DNA from: Sva-07 sp964651825
GTDB lineage: Bacteria > Actinomycetota > Acidimicrobiia > Acidimicrobiales > Ilumatobacteraceae
Direction: 5' to 3'
Length of the DNA: 64,000 nucleotides
Assembly: GCA_964651825.1 (NCBI GenBank)
Contig: CAZYWK010000005.1
Span: forward strand, 16,384 to 80,383
Part shown: piece after piece, positions 50,530 through 59,645 of the stretch
Position numbering within the stretch: position 1 is the stretch's first letter
Layout: the number at the start of each line of letters is the position of its first letter
Program-made: the position numbers and the translations under genes
The notes under the pieces: generated by a model
What the model saw: only the letters and a program-made list of their open reading frames with translations
What the model was told of the DNA's origin: nothing
The model's database searches: none

Positions 50530-51308
50530 GCGTTCAGGCACTCCGCCCGGCAGGTCTGATCGGGCATCCGGTCGCTCCTGGCAGCGCCCGCCTCTTCGAC
50601 GTCGATGTCGATGCGCTCGACACCGCGGCGACGCTCGATCGAGTGTTCGCGCTGGTCGACCTGCCAGGGCCGAGCCAGCACGTCGTGCTCAACGCCGCCA
50701 AGGTCGTGCAGATGGCGAGCGACGAGCACCTGCGCGACATCGTGCGATCGTGCGATCTCGTCAACGCTGACGGCGCATCGATCGTGTGGGCGAGCCGTCT
50801 GCTCGGCCGGCCGGTGCCGGAACGTGTGGCCGGGATCGATCTGTTCGCAGCGATCGTCGAGCGTGCCGCCGTCAGCGGCCACAGCGTCTACTTCCTCGGC
50901 GCCACCGACGATGTGCTCGACGAACTGCTCGCTCGATTCCGCAGGCGGTTCCCGACACTGCGGATCGCCGGCGCCCGCAACGGGTACTGGGACGACGATC
51001 TTGAAGTCGTGGCCGCCGTGCGGAACGCGGCACCTGACTTCCTCTTCCTGGCGATCCCGAGCCCCCGCAAGGAGTACTGGCTCCACGAGCACCTGGCCGA
51101 GCTCGGTGTGCCGTTCGTCATGGGGGTCGGCGGCTCGTTCGACGTGCTCGCCGGAAAGGTGCGCCGGGCGCCGGTGTGGGTGCAGCGCCTCGGTGGCGAG
51201 TGGCTGTACCGGCTGTGCCAAGAGCCGCGCCGGATGTGGAGGCGTTACCTCGTCGGCAACGCAAGGTTCGTCGCCCTCACCGCACGGGAGTGGCGCGTCG
51301 TTCGATGA
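50526..51308 (+). CDS. WecG/TagA/CpsF-family glycosyltransferase
   Basis: 260 residues from ATG 50526 (ATGA overlap). GT26 pattern: VVLNAAKVVQMASDE, LVNADGASIVWASRLLG (catalytic Asp), YFLGATDDVLDEL and FLAIPSPRKEYWLHEHL, ending VGGSFDVLAGKVRRAPVWVQRLGGEWLYRL. WecG and TagA move N-acetylmannosamine(-uronate) to a lipid-linked GlcNAc. Here it is a good candidate to transfer the ManNAc3NAcA made by the locus. Confidence 0.95.
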   Translation: MSVQALRPAGLIGHPVAPGSARLFDVDVDALDTAATLDRVFALVDLPGPSQHVVLNAAKVVQMASDEHLRDIVRSCDLVNADGASIVWASRLLGRPVPERVAGIDLFAAIVERAAVSGHSVYFLGATDDVLDELLARFRRRFPTLRIAGARNGYWDDDLEVVAAVRNAAPDFLFLAIPSPRKEYWLHEHLAELGVPFVMGVGGSFDVLAGKVRRAPVWVQRLGGEWLYRLCQEPRRMWRRYLVGNARFVALTAREWRVVR

Positions 51309-52903
51309 CTGAACTCGTCGTGGCGACGGACGCATCGCTCGCGGGTGAGCGCCGCTCACGGAACGTCGAGCCGACTGTCCGCGACGAGGCCAGACGAGCA
51401 TTCGGCTGGAGTCTCCTCAACAGCGTTGCCAGTCGGCTCACGACGGTGGTGATCGGCCTCGTCCTGGCACGCTTGCTCGTCCCCGAGGAGTACGGGCTTT
51501 TCGCGGTAGGCCTTCTCGTGCTCACGATCTTGCAGAGCATGAACGAGCTCGGCGTCAGCGTCGCTGTCGTGCAGTGGGCGGGTGACGTTCGGAGAGCGGC
51601 GCGTACGGCCACGACGCTCGCCGTCGGTACGAGTGGGCTGCTGTACGCCGTCGTGTACCTGGCAGCGCCAGGTATCGCAGCGTTCGTCGGAGCGCCAGAA
51701 GCCGCTCCACTCATCAGAATCCTCGGAGTCGGGGTCGTGATCGACGGGGTGTCATCGATCCCGGGGGCCATGATGGCTCGCTCGTTCCAGCAGGGGCGAC
51801 GCGCTGCGGCCGATCTCGTTTCGATCATTCCGTCGTCGGTGGTGAGTATCACGCTTGCTGCCACCGGGCATGGGGCCGTCAGTCTCGCCTGGGGAGCTTT
51901 GGCAGGCAGCGCTACGGCGACAGTGCTGGTGGTGCTGCTCGCGCCCGCTCGTCCGCTGCCAGGTTGGCGGCGAGACGATGCGAGGGCGTTGCTGCGCACT
52001 GGGGCTCCGTTGGCTGGAACCAGCTTGGTGCTGCTGGCAACGCTCAACCTCGACTACGTGATCGTCGGCCACACGCTCGACACGACCGCGCTCGGGTGCT
52101 ACCTCCTGGCGTTCAATCTCTCGAGCTGGCCGTCGAATCTGCTCTCGGTCGCGGCGCGCCGGGTAGCGATCCCGGCATTTGCTCGGCTGGCGGCGCAACC
52201 GGCGGAGCTCCAGCGGGCATTTGTCGACTCGCTCCGGGCCGTGACCGCCCTGGGATGGGGGTTGGCGGTACCGCTCGCGATGCTTGCGTCACGGCTCGTC
52301 GATGTCGTGTACGGACCGAGATGGCATGCGGCCGCGGCTGCCCTGACATTCCTTGCGCTGCTCGGCGGGTTGCGGATCGTCTTCGATCTCGTCTATGACC
52401 TGCTCGCCGCAGTGGGCAGAAGCGGTTCACTCCTCGTCGTACAGATCGTCTGGTTCGGGGGACTGGTCGTTGCTCTGCCGGTTGGCGCATCGTTGGCTGG
52501 CATTGAAGGTGTGGGGGCGGCCCATCTCATCGTCGCCTGCGGCGTCGCTGGTCCGTCGTACGGCTGGGCCCTTCACTGTGCGGGGATCTCGATCCGGGCG
52601 TCCATCGTCGGTCTGGCTCCAGTCGCGCTTACTGCGTTCGGCTGCGCAGCGTGTGTTGTCCTCGGGGGTCGACTCGGCCTTGGTGGGTTGCCAGCGCTGC
52701 TTCTCCTCGGCGCGACCTCGGTGGGTGCGTACGTGCTCATGCTCGCGGTGCAGCCGACCACTCGTCCAATCATGGCGATACCGGTCGCCGGGCTCATTGG
52801 CCGCATGAGCGCGGCGCTTCGGGGACGGAGCGCGGCGCGGGCGGAAAGTTTAGCGCCGGCTGACGAGTCGCTGAAGGTTCTCGCGAGTCAGGGACCGGTA
52901 TGA
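51305..52903 (+). CDS. wzx: Wzx-type polysaccharide flippase
   Basis: 532 residues from ATG 51305 (ATGA overlap), with 12-14 hydrophobic helices. AFGWSLLNSVASRLTTVVIGLVLARLLVPEEYG near the N-terminus is the MATE/Polysacc_synt start. It would flip undecaprenyl-linked repeat units across the membrane. It follows the transferases and precedes the chain-length and polymerase-like genes, the usual Wzx/Wzy order. Confidence 0.92.
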   Translation: MTELVVATDASLAGERRSRNVEPTVRDEARRAFGWSLLNSVASRLTTVVIGLVLARLLVPEEYGLFAVGLLVLTILQSMNELGVSVAVVQWAGDVRRAARTATTLAVGTSGLLYAVVYLAAPGIAAFVGAPEAAPLIRILGVGVVIDGVSSIPGAMMARSFQQGRRAAADLVSIIPSSVVSITLAATGHGAVSLAWGALAGSATATVLVVLLAPARPLPGWRRDDARALLRTGAPLAGTSLVLLATLNLDYVIVGHTLDTTALGCYLLAFNLSSWPSNLLSVAARRVAIPAFARLAAQPAELQRAFVDSLRAVTALGWGLAVPLAMLASRLVDVVYGPRWHAAAAALTFLALLGGLRIVFDLVYDLLAAVGRSGSLLVVQIVWFGGLVVALPVGASLAGIEGVGAAHLIVACGVAGPSYGWALHCAGISIRASIVGLAPVALTAFGCAACVVLGGRLGLGGLPALLLLGATSVGAYVLMLAVQPTTRPIMAIPVAGLIGRMSAALRGRSAARAESLAPADESLKVLASQGPV

Positions 52904-52964
52904 CGACGATTCGTAGGATCGGTGGTCCGGGGAGCCTCGTTGCTTTCCCGGAAGTGGGCGAACC

Positions 52965-53813
52965 GTGGATCTCCTGACTCTTCTCCGGCTCTTTCGGCGC
53001 AATGTCATTGCGACGATCCTCGCGGCCGCTCTCGCAGCGGCCTTGGTCGGGTACGTGGTGATATCGGCACCGCCCGTCTATCGCAGCAGCGGGAGCGTGG
53101 TGCTCTTCAGCCCGCCCCAGCCCCCTGACCTGTCGCTGCTCGAGATTGATCCGTCGGCGCCGACCACAACAGTCGCCTCGGACAACCCGTACGTCAGGTT
53201 CAACGACCTCTCAGTGGTCGTCGACATCGTCCGGCGGGTCCTGTTGAGCACGGAGATCGACTCCAGACTGCGGGAGGCCGGGGTTGTCGGCACCTACTCG
53301 GTCGCGGCGAACATCGACTTCTACCGAGGTCCGATCATCGACATCGCCGATGAAGCTGAGACTCCCCTCGCCGCGCAGCGATCGACGAAACTCGTGATGG
53401 CCCAGCTCGGGACGTCGTTGGATGCTCTGCAAGAACGGCAGGGAACCGACCCGGACTATCGAATCAAGGCGCAGTCGGTCGTTGAGCCGAATCCAGGGAC
53501 GCGCGTGTACTCGAGTACGTTGCGACGTGGGTTGGCGGTCTCGGTACTGGCGGCAGGAATGGCAGTGGGGGTGGTGTTGATCGCAGATGCGGTACGACGC
53601 CGGGCCAGGCGAAGTGCACCGGCGACTGCCGACGATGCCGACTCAGGGCGCGACTTGCTCGACGATGCCCTCTTCGAGTTCGGAATCGACCTGAAGGTCG
53701 TTTCCGAGTCCGTGGACGAAACGAGAAACCCAGGGCATGGTTATCGGCACGATGAGCATGCTCCATCGACGGTTCGGCGGTTGGTCCGCGAAGTCGAACG
53801 GCAGTCGAGTTGA
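52965..53813 (+). CDS. Wzz/chain-length-determinant-like membrane protein
   Basis: 282 residues from GTG 52965. A first membrane helix (residues 13-34), an extracytoplasmic domain (PPVYRSSGSVVLFSP) and a second helix near 190-212 (LAVSVLAAGMAVGVVLIA). The PNPGTRVYSSTLRRGL lead into the second helix is Wzz/YveK-like. No kinase domain is fused; the C-terminal tail is short and charged. It likely sets the length of the Wzy-made polymer. Confidence 0.8.
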   Translation: MDLLTLLRLFRRNVIATILAAALAAALVGYVVISAPPVYRSSGSVVLFSPPQPPDLSLLEIDPSAPTTTVASDNPYVRFNDLSVVVDIVRRVLLSTEIDSRLREAGVVGTYSVAANIDFYRGPIIDIADEAETPLAAQRSTKLVMAQLGTSLDALQERQGTDPDYRIKAQSVVEPNPGTRVYSSTLRRGLAVSVLAAGMAVGVVLIADAVRRRARRSAPATADDADSGRDLLDDALFEFGIDLKVVSESVDETRNPGHGYRHDEHAPSTVRRLVREVERQSS

Positions 53814-53816
53814 CCG

Positions 53817-55172
53817 GTGTCCATGCCTGCATCCCCGGCGCTCGAGATCACGACCTGCGCGTCGGCCCGACGGTGGTACACGTACACGACCGGTCTTCTG
53901 CGCATCGAGATCTGGTTGCTCGTGCTGGTTCCTGCCCGATATGTCATCGGGCCGCTCGGCGCGCTTGGTTGGCCAGCAACTCTCGGAGGACTTGCACTCT
54001 TCGGTCTGTGGGCGACAGGGACGCTCTCCGGTGATCCAAATCTCCGGTGCTGCCTGGCGCTGAGAGTCGTACTCGGTGCCGTGTGGGCGACCTGGCTCCT
54101 GTCGTACGTGCTCATGAACTTCCACAGTGTCCCGTGGGACGAGTCCGGGAACGCTGATCGGTTACTCATCAATCTCATCTCGTGGACCGGGATTGCCCTT
54201 GCTGCCGGGGAGGGCGTCCGCGGTAGGTCGGAACGACTCGTGCTGATTCGAGCCGTCGTCGACGCGATTGCGGCGATGGCGATCATCGCCCTCCTTCAGT
54301 TCCGAGTGGGGTGGGCGGCGACGGACCTCCTGGACAAGGTGCCCGGTTTGGTCGCCAACAGCGACTTCGGCGGAACACTGCGACGAGCATCATTCCGTCG
54401 GCCATCCGGGACGGCTGGCCACCCGATCGAGTACGGCGTCATCGTGTCGTCGGGTTTGGCCTTGTCGATCCATCTGCTGCTTCACGACCACGAACGCTCC
54501 CGTGTTCACCGGTGGGCCGCGTTCGCTCTCATCACGCTCGGAGTGCCGATCGCCATTAGCCGATCTGCCCTGCTGGTGACGCTGGCCGTGCTCGTCGTCT
54601 TCTGGTTGGGCGAGGCGAGCTCGGTTCGAATACGTGCGGTCGCCGTGCTCGCCGTGATGGGAGCGTTCGTGTTCGCCACCATTCCGGGGTTGATCGGCAC
54701 ACTGGGCCGCTTTGTCATCGCCGGCAACAGCGACTCCTCGATCTCGACGAGGACGAGTGACTACGCAACTGCGGCGCCGTACATCCGAGAATCCTTGTGG
54801 ACCGGCCGAGGGCCCGGAACGTTCCTTCCGCGCTACTTCATTCTCGACAACCAGTATCTCATGTCGCTGATCGAGGTTGGAGTGTTCGGGGTGATCCCGC
54901 TGGTCGTTCTCCTCTTCTCGCCGTACTGTTTCGGCCGCAGCGGCAGGAGACACGCGTCGTCGGCGGCGGACCGCAACCTCGGCCAGATGTTCGCGGCCGC
55001 CGGCATCTCAGCGGTGCTCGCGGCCGCAACGTACGACCTGCTCTCGTTCAGCATGTTCTCCGCTCTACTGTTCCTCTATCTCGGGCTGGCCGCAGGCTTT
55101 CGAGCCGAGGCGAGCGATCGACAGCAGGCGACCGTCGCACAGCAACCAGTTGGGAGCACCGCGTGGACCTGA
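53817..55172 (+). CDS. O-antigen polymerase/ligase-like (Wzy/WaaL) membrane protein
   Basis: 451 residues from GTG 53817 or ATG 53823. About 10-12 membrane helices and a large external loop holding SFRRPSGTAGHPIEYGVIVSSGL, then VPIAISRSALL and ESLWTGRGPGTFLP, hallmark of Wzy_C/O-antigen ligase proteins. It polymerises repeat units outside the membrane. It overlaps the next glycosyltransferase by 10 bases. Confidence 0.88.
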   Translation: MSMPASPALEITTCASARRWYTYTTGLLRIEIWLLVLVPARYVIGPLGALGWPATLGGLALFGLWATGTLSGDPNLRCCLALRVVLGAVWATWLLSYVLMNFHSVPWDESGNADRLLINLISWTGIALAAGEGVRGRSERLVLIRAVVDAIAAMAIIALLQFRVGWAATDLLDKVPGLVANSDFGGTLRRASFRRPSGTAGHPIEYGVIVSSGLALSIHLLLHDHERSRVHRWAAFALITLGVPIAISRSALLVTLAVLVVFWLGEASSVRIRAVAVLAVMGAFVFATIPGLIGTLGRFVIAGNSDSSISTRTSDYATAAPYIRESLWTGRGPGTFLPRYFILDNQYLMSLIEVGVFGVIPLVVLLFSPYCFGRSGRRHASSAADRNLGQMFAAAGISAVLAAATYDLLSFSMFSALLFLYLGLAAGFRAEASDRQQATVAQQPVGSTAWT

Positions 55173-56359
55173 TCGATCGAACTGCGCTCGGTCGCCGCGC
55201 CGACACGGTCGTGCTCTGCGCTGCGAACAGCTGGGACGACGTGAAGCTCGCGGATCGTCACATGGCCGAGCGCTTGACGGCCCATGCGCAGGTCTTGTAC
55301 GTCGATCCGCCGGTGTCGCACCTGACCCGGTTCAACAGCCCAGTCGTGGCGGATTCGCTGTCGCGTCCGCGGCTTCGATCGCTCGGCCCGAACCTCTTCC
55401 GGTACACCCCTCTCGTGGCGCCCAAACCGTTGCATCGAGCCGTGGTGTGGGCCACCGAGGCGCTCGTTCGGCGTCAATTGCAGTTTGCGGTCGCCAAGCT
55501 TGACGCGAGCGTCATCGCCGTCGTCTCCACATGGCTTCACCTCGATGTCTTCGGGAGTATGGGGGAACGAGTTCGGATCTATTGGTGGCAGGACGATCCA
55601 GCTGGCGCCGCCGAGTTCTGGGGCATGAGCGCCGAGCGTCTGCATGCAGCGGACCTCCGTCTGGCACGGTCGTCGGACGTTGTGGCAGCGGTGAACGATG
55701 AAGCCGTTCGGCGATGGCGAGACCGCGGACTCAACGCGGTCTACCTCCCGAACGGTTGTGACACGGAGTCCTTTCGCGCGGACAACGTTCCACCGCCTGT
55801 GGACGCGCCCACGGAACGACCCGTCGCCGGATTCGTCGGGCACCTGAACTCGAGAATCGATCTTTCTCTTCTCGAAGCGGTGGCCGCGGCCGGTGTGACG
55901 CTCGTGCTGATCGGCCCGAAGGATCCGGCCTTCGAACCACAGCGCTTCGAACGTCTTGTGGCATTGGACAACGTTCGATATCTCGGTCAGCGGCCGTTCG
56001 AGGCGCTGCCCGGGTATCTGGCGGCGATGGACGTGGGACTTGTGCCGTATGGCGCAACCGAGTTCAATCGCTGGAGCTTTCCGATGAAGACCTTGGAGTA
56101 CCTGGCTGCCGGACTACCCGTGGTGTCGACATCGCTGCCGGCGGTTCGGTGGCTCGACACTCCGCTCATCGACATGGCCGACACTCCGAGCATGTTTGCA
56201 GCGGCCGTGCAGCGGGCCACCGAGTGGCAGCGGACGAACGCTGAAGTCAACGAACGTCGGGCGTTCGCGGCCGAGCACAGCTGGGAACGGCGCGCAGCTG
56301 CTCTCTTCGGAATCATCGAATCCGGTTTCCGCCAGTCCGCCAAGGTCCGGGTCTGTTGA
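55163..56359 (+). CDS. GT-B fold glycosyltransferase (GT4-like)
   Basis: 398 residues from GTG 55163. DTVVLCAANSWDDVKLADRHMAERL at the N-terminus, YLPNGCDTESFR in the linker, and FPMKTLEYLAAGLPVVSTSLP with the donor-binding E-x7-P region. The pattern (TGLY-like start, YYP/WQDD core) is that of TuaH/WelK-type exopolysaccharide transferases. It ends the long plus-strand operon and converges on the beta-helix gene. Confidence 0.9.
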   Translation: MDLIDRTALGRRADTVVLCAANSWDDVKLADRHMAERLTAHAQVLYVDPPVSHLTRFNSPVVADSLSRPRLRSLGPNLFRYTPLVAPKPLHRAVVWATEALVRRQLQFAVAKLDASVIAVVSTWLHLDVFGSMGERVRIYWWQDDPAGAAEFWGMSAERLHAADLRLARSSDVVAAVNDEAVRRWRDRGLNAVYLPNGCDTESFRADNVPPPVDAPTERPVAGFVGHLNSRIDLSLLEAVAAAGVTLVLIGPKDPAFEPQRFERLVALDNVRYLGQRPFEALPGYLAAMDVGLVPYGATEFNRWSFPMKTLEYLAAGLPVVSTSLPAVRWLDTPLIDMADTPSMFAAAVQRATEWQRTNAEVNERRAFAAEHSWERRAAALFGIIESGFRQSAKVRVC

Positions 56360-56398
56360 CCGTTCAGTAGCGGCACGTGGCTCGGGCGGCGCACTTGC

Positions 56399-57523
56399 TC
56401 AGCCTGGTCCCACGGGCGCGCCGGTGTCGTCCCAGACGTTGCCGGACCAGACATTCCCAGATCCCCCGGTCTCGAATGCCGTGACCGGACCCCAATACCC
56501 GCCATTTCGGTAGTAGAGGCGCGCGAATCGATTGTTCGTCACTCGAATGTTCGATGTGGCTCTGGTTCCTTCGCCGCCGTAGAGGGTGTAGCCCCCGCCA
56601 GCGAGAAGGTTGTCATCGATCGTTCGATTGGACTGGCCTCCGAAGTCCTGGAAGAGACTGACAGCATCGGTCTGATCGTGGGGGTTGAACACCGTGTTGT
56701 GGCGGATCGTCAGCGGCGTCGTTCCTCCGTTCGACGTCGTGCCGTTCACGTGATCCGGACTGACGAATCCGAGATCGTGGATGTAGTTGTCCTGAATGAG
56801 CCCAGCATCGATCTGGATGCCGGTCGCGGTGTGGTAGATCTCGCTGCGGAGGATGCGGAGTCCGGTCGAGTCGCTGTAGATGTCCTTGATGCCGACCATC
56901 AATCGTTGGCTCCCGCTCGCGAAGGGGCTGTAGATCTCGACGTCCTCGATCAACACGTTTGCCGTATGGCGCAATCCGATGCCCCAGATCTCACCGGTGG
57001 CGATGATCCGCGAGTTCCGAATCGTCACGTTCGACGCCGATACATCGATCTCTCCGTTGACGAGCAGTCCGTCGAGCACGGCGCCATTCCCTGTGACGGA
57101 CAGATACCCCCCACCGGCGGTGTTCCACTTCCACCCTGTGCCTGAACTGACCTGGCCAGGGACGCTGCGTAGCGCGATGCCGGGCGGAACCCCGGTGTTC
57201 GATGCGTCGGGGTAGCCGCACGCGCTCGGCAGCGGGGCGCAACCTCCGACACGCACCGTCGTGCTCGGACTCGTTCCACCCGGTGCGGTCGTGCCGGGGT
57301 TGGTTCCTCCCGGTGCGGTCGAATTTGTCGGCCCAAGTCGTGTCGCCGGCTTCAGCGCAGTCGCCGGGCCGTTGATCGGCCCGGACAGCAGTGCGTTGAC
57401 TGCACCGCCGGCGAGGCCGAGCGCCAGCAGTCCCAGCGCAACGAGTAGTGCGGTCCGGTAGCGCTGGCGGGCGGACCCTCTGGCTCGCGAACGTCGAGCA
57501 TCGGCGGTGGGCTGGGAATTCAC
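56399..57523 (-). CDS. Membrane-anchored parallel beta-helix protein
   Basis: 374 residues from GTG 57523 with GAGGAGA upstream. Residues 23-46 form a signal anchor, 60-90 a Gly/Thr/Pro linker. From about 120 on, repeated NVTIRNSRI, VLIEDVEIYS, LRILRSEIYH and NIRVTNNRF strands form a right-handed beta-helix as in pectate lyases and polysaccharide-modifying enzymes. PDHVNGTTSNGG may contain the active groove. It is probably an extracellular polysaccharide lyase, epimerase or binding protein for the locus product. Confidence 0.82.
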   Translation of the reverse strand: MNSQPTADARRSRARGSARQRYRTALLVALGLLALGLAGGAVNALLSGPINGPATALKPATRLGPTNSTAPGGTNPGTTAPGGTSPSTTVRVGGCAPLPSACGYPDASNTGVPPGIALRSVPGQVSSGTGWKWNTAGGGYLSVTGNGAVLDGLLVNGEIDVSASNVTIRNSRIIATGEIWGIGLRHTANVLIEDVEIYSPFASGSQRLMVGIKDIYSDSTGLRILRSEIYHTATGIQIDAGLIQDNYIHDLGFVSPDHVNGTTSNGGTTPLTIRHNTVFNPHDQTDAVSLFQDFGGQSNRTIDDNLLAGGGYTLYGGEGTRATSNIRVTNNRFARLYYRNGGYWGPVTAFETGGSGNVWSGNVWDDTGAPVGPG

Positions 57524-57605
57524 GCTTGTCTCCTCGTGCCCGCGTGCAGCACGATACACCGCATCCAGGACCCCACCCGGTCGGCACTGGAGGCGGCGCA
57601 CGGCA

Positions 57606-58514
57606 TCAGAGTGGAAGCTGCCGGTAGCTGCATCTCAGTTCCGACGGTCTCGATGCGGGGCGGAGAAGTGAGCGCAGCGCCGCTCGATGTTGCGTGCCGG
57701 CTCGGATCTTGGACAACTCGCCGATGATCGAGGCGGTGTAGTACGGCCATGCCACGAGGCGACCGTGGCGCCGGGCGTAGTAGCGGACACGGTTCAACAC
57801 CTGCATGCTGTGGGTTCGCTCGCTCGTACCCGACTGTGCGCCGATGTGGACGACGACCGCGCCGGGTTCGTACCAGATCGCAAATCCGAGTGCTCGCGCC
57901 CGGGCGGCAAAGTCTGTCTCCTCGCTGTAGAGGAAGTACGACTCGTTCCATCCGCCAAGTGCTGTATCGCATGCTCGGGAGATGAGGAGCGCGGCGCCGA
58001 CTGCCCAGTCGACCCGACGCGGGCCGAGGTAGTCGGAGACGTTCGATACTGCCTCCGACAATGCTGGGATCCCCGTACGCGAGAGACCGAGGGCGCGTCG
58101 CACGGTCGGCTCGCGACGGAGTGACTGGTGCAACCGACCATCAGCACCTCGGATCTGGGGCGCCACGATCCCGACACCCGGTCGATCCAAGGATCGAGCC
58201 AGCGCCTCGACCGATTCGGGATAGAGGCGGACGTCTGGGTTCAGGACCAAGATCGCTCCGGCGGGGTCCGCCCGCCTCACACCGAGGTTGACACCAGCGG
58301 CGTACCCGATGTTGGTGGACCGTACGAGCGTGCAATCTTGCCGTGCCTGGACGATCGAACAGGTGTCGTCGGTCGATCCGTTGTCCACCACCACAACGTC
58401 TGCGGTCAGCGAGCCCAACGCAGCGGGAAGTGAGTCCAGGAGATCCTCGACCACGTGCTCGCTGTTGTGTGTGACGACGACTGCTGCGATGTCGGGCGCT
58501 GACATGACGGTCAC
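57606..58514 (-). CDS. Family 2 glycosyltransferase (rhamnosyltransferase-like)
   Basis: 302 residues from GTG 58514 in a four-base overlap with the epimerase gene; ATG 58505 is an alternative. GT-A fold: IAAVVVTHNSEHVVEDLL, VVVDNGSTDDT, ILVLNPDVRLYPE (metal-binding region) and FLYSEETDFAARARALG. WbbL/RfbF-like enzymes add rhamnose or related sugars. No membrane helix is evident. Confidence 0.93.
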   Translation of the reverse strand: MTVMSAPDIAAVVVTHNSEHVVEDLLDSLPAALGSLTADVVVVDNGSTDDTCSIVQARQDCTLVRSTNIGYAAGVNLGVRRADPAGAILVLNPDVRLYPESVEALARSLDRPGVGIVAPQIRGADGRLHQSLRREPTVRRALGLSRTGIPALSEAVSNVSDYLGPRRVDWAVGAALLISRACDTALGGWNESYFLYSEETDFAARARALGFAIWYEPGAVVVHIGAQSGTSERTHSMQVLNRVRYYARRHGRLVAWPYYTASIIGELSKIRAGTQHRAALRSLLRPASRPSELRCSYRQLPL

Positions 58515-59623
58515 CGATCCGTCGGTCGACGGTGGTGCAGCGCATCGCCGCCATCGACGATCAGGTCGGCGATGCGTTCGCCGGCACGTCCGTCCCAGAG
58601 GTCCGGCCGGCGGGGTGTGACGCCGTGGAGCAGGACGTCGCGAGCCGCGGCCACGATCCGGTCGGGATCGACGCCGACGACGCGGTTGGTTCCCTCCGTG
58701 ACGGTGACCGGACGCTCGGTGTTCTCACGCAACGTCAAGCAGGGCACTCCGAGGGCCGTGGTCTCCTCCTGGATGCCGCCAGAATCCGTGAGCACGACCG
58801 CGGCGTCGGCCTGGAGCGCCAGGAAGTCGAGGTACCCGAGGGGGTCGACCACGTGCAACTCGTCGGGGATGGGCATCTCGAGGCGGCGAAGCCTGGCCGC
58901 GGTGCGGGGATGGGCGGGAAAGACCACGGGCACCGAGGACGAGAGGCGGATCAACGCGTTCACCAGGCCTGCGAGGCGATGGTCGTCGTCGACGTTGGAC
59001 GGCCGGTGCAACGTGGCCAGAGCGAACCGAGCGTCACCCCTGATGCCAACGCGTGCCCGGACATCGGCGGTCCGGGACCGAGCCCGCTCGACGTTTGCCA
59101 GCAGTGTGTCGATCATCACGTTGCCCACGAGGTGCACCTGATCGTCGCGGTACCCCTCGGCGGCGAGGTTGTCGACCGCATCCTGCGACGGCGCGAACAG
59201 ATAATCGCTCAGACGGTCGGTGACGACCCGGTTGACCTCTTCCGGCATCGCCCAGTCGCGGCTGCGCAGACCGGCTTCCACGTGGGCGACCAGGCAGCCC
59301 GCCTTGGCCGCGACGAGCGAGCAGGCGACCGTTGAATTCACGTCGCCGACCACGACGACCACGTCGGGCCGCTCGGTGTCGACCAACGGCTCGAACGCCG
59401 TCATGATCGACGCCGTCTGGTTGGCGTGGGTGCCCGAGCCGACATCCAACTTGTGTTCCGGCGGGCGGATGTCGAGCTCGTCGAAGAACACGTCGCTCAT
59501 CTGCTGGTCGTAGTGCTGGCCGGTGTGGACGAGCACCGTGGCGACACCACGCGACTCGAGCGCGTCGATGACCGGCTTGAGCTTGGGAAAGTTGGGACGG
59601 GCGCCTGCCACACACATCGCCAT
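58511..59623 (-). CDS. Non-hydrolysing UDP-N-acetylhexosamine 2-epimerase (WecB/WbpI type)
   Basis: 370 residues from ATG 59623; an upstream ATG would overlap the previous gene. Core motifs: VAGARPNFPKLKPVI, VHTGQHYDQQMSD, HVEAGLRSRDWAMPEEVNR, and VLTDSGGIQEETTALGVPCLTLR. The GARPN start is nearer to WbpI-like enzymes than the GTRPE of classical WecB. With WbpA-, WlbA-, WbpE- and WbpD-like proteins in the locus, inversion of C2 of UDP-GlcNAc3NAcA is the likely reaction, though UDP-GlcNAc is also possible. Confidence 0.92.
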   Translation of the reverse strand: MAMCVAGARPNFPKLKPVIDALESRGVATVLVHTGQHYDQQMSDVFFDELDIRPPEHKLDVGSGTHANQTASIMTAFEPLVDTERPDVVVVVGDVNSTVACSLVAAKAGCLVAHVEAGLRSRDWAMPEEVNRVVTDRLSDYLFAPSQDAVDNLAAEGYRDDQVHLVGNVMIDTLLANVERARSRTADVRARVGIRGDARFALATLHRPSNVDDDHRLAGLVNALIRLSSSVPVVFPAHPRTAARLRRLEMPIPDELHVVDPLGYLDFLALQADAAVVLTDSGGIQEETTALGVPCLTLRENTERPVTVTEGTNRVVGVDPDRIVAAARDVLLHGVTPRRPDLWDGRAGERIADLIVDGGDALHHRRPTDR

Positions 59624-59645
59624 GAGCGACGAGCTCCGCGTGCGC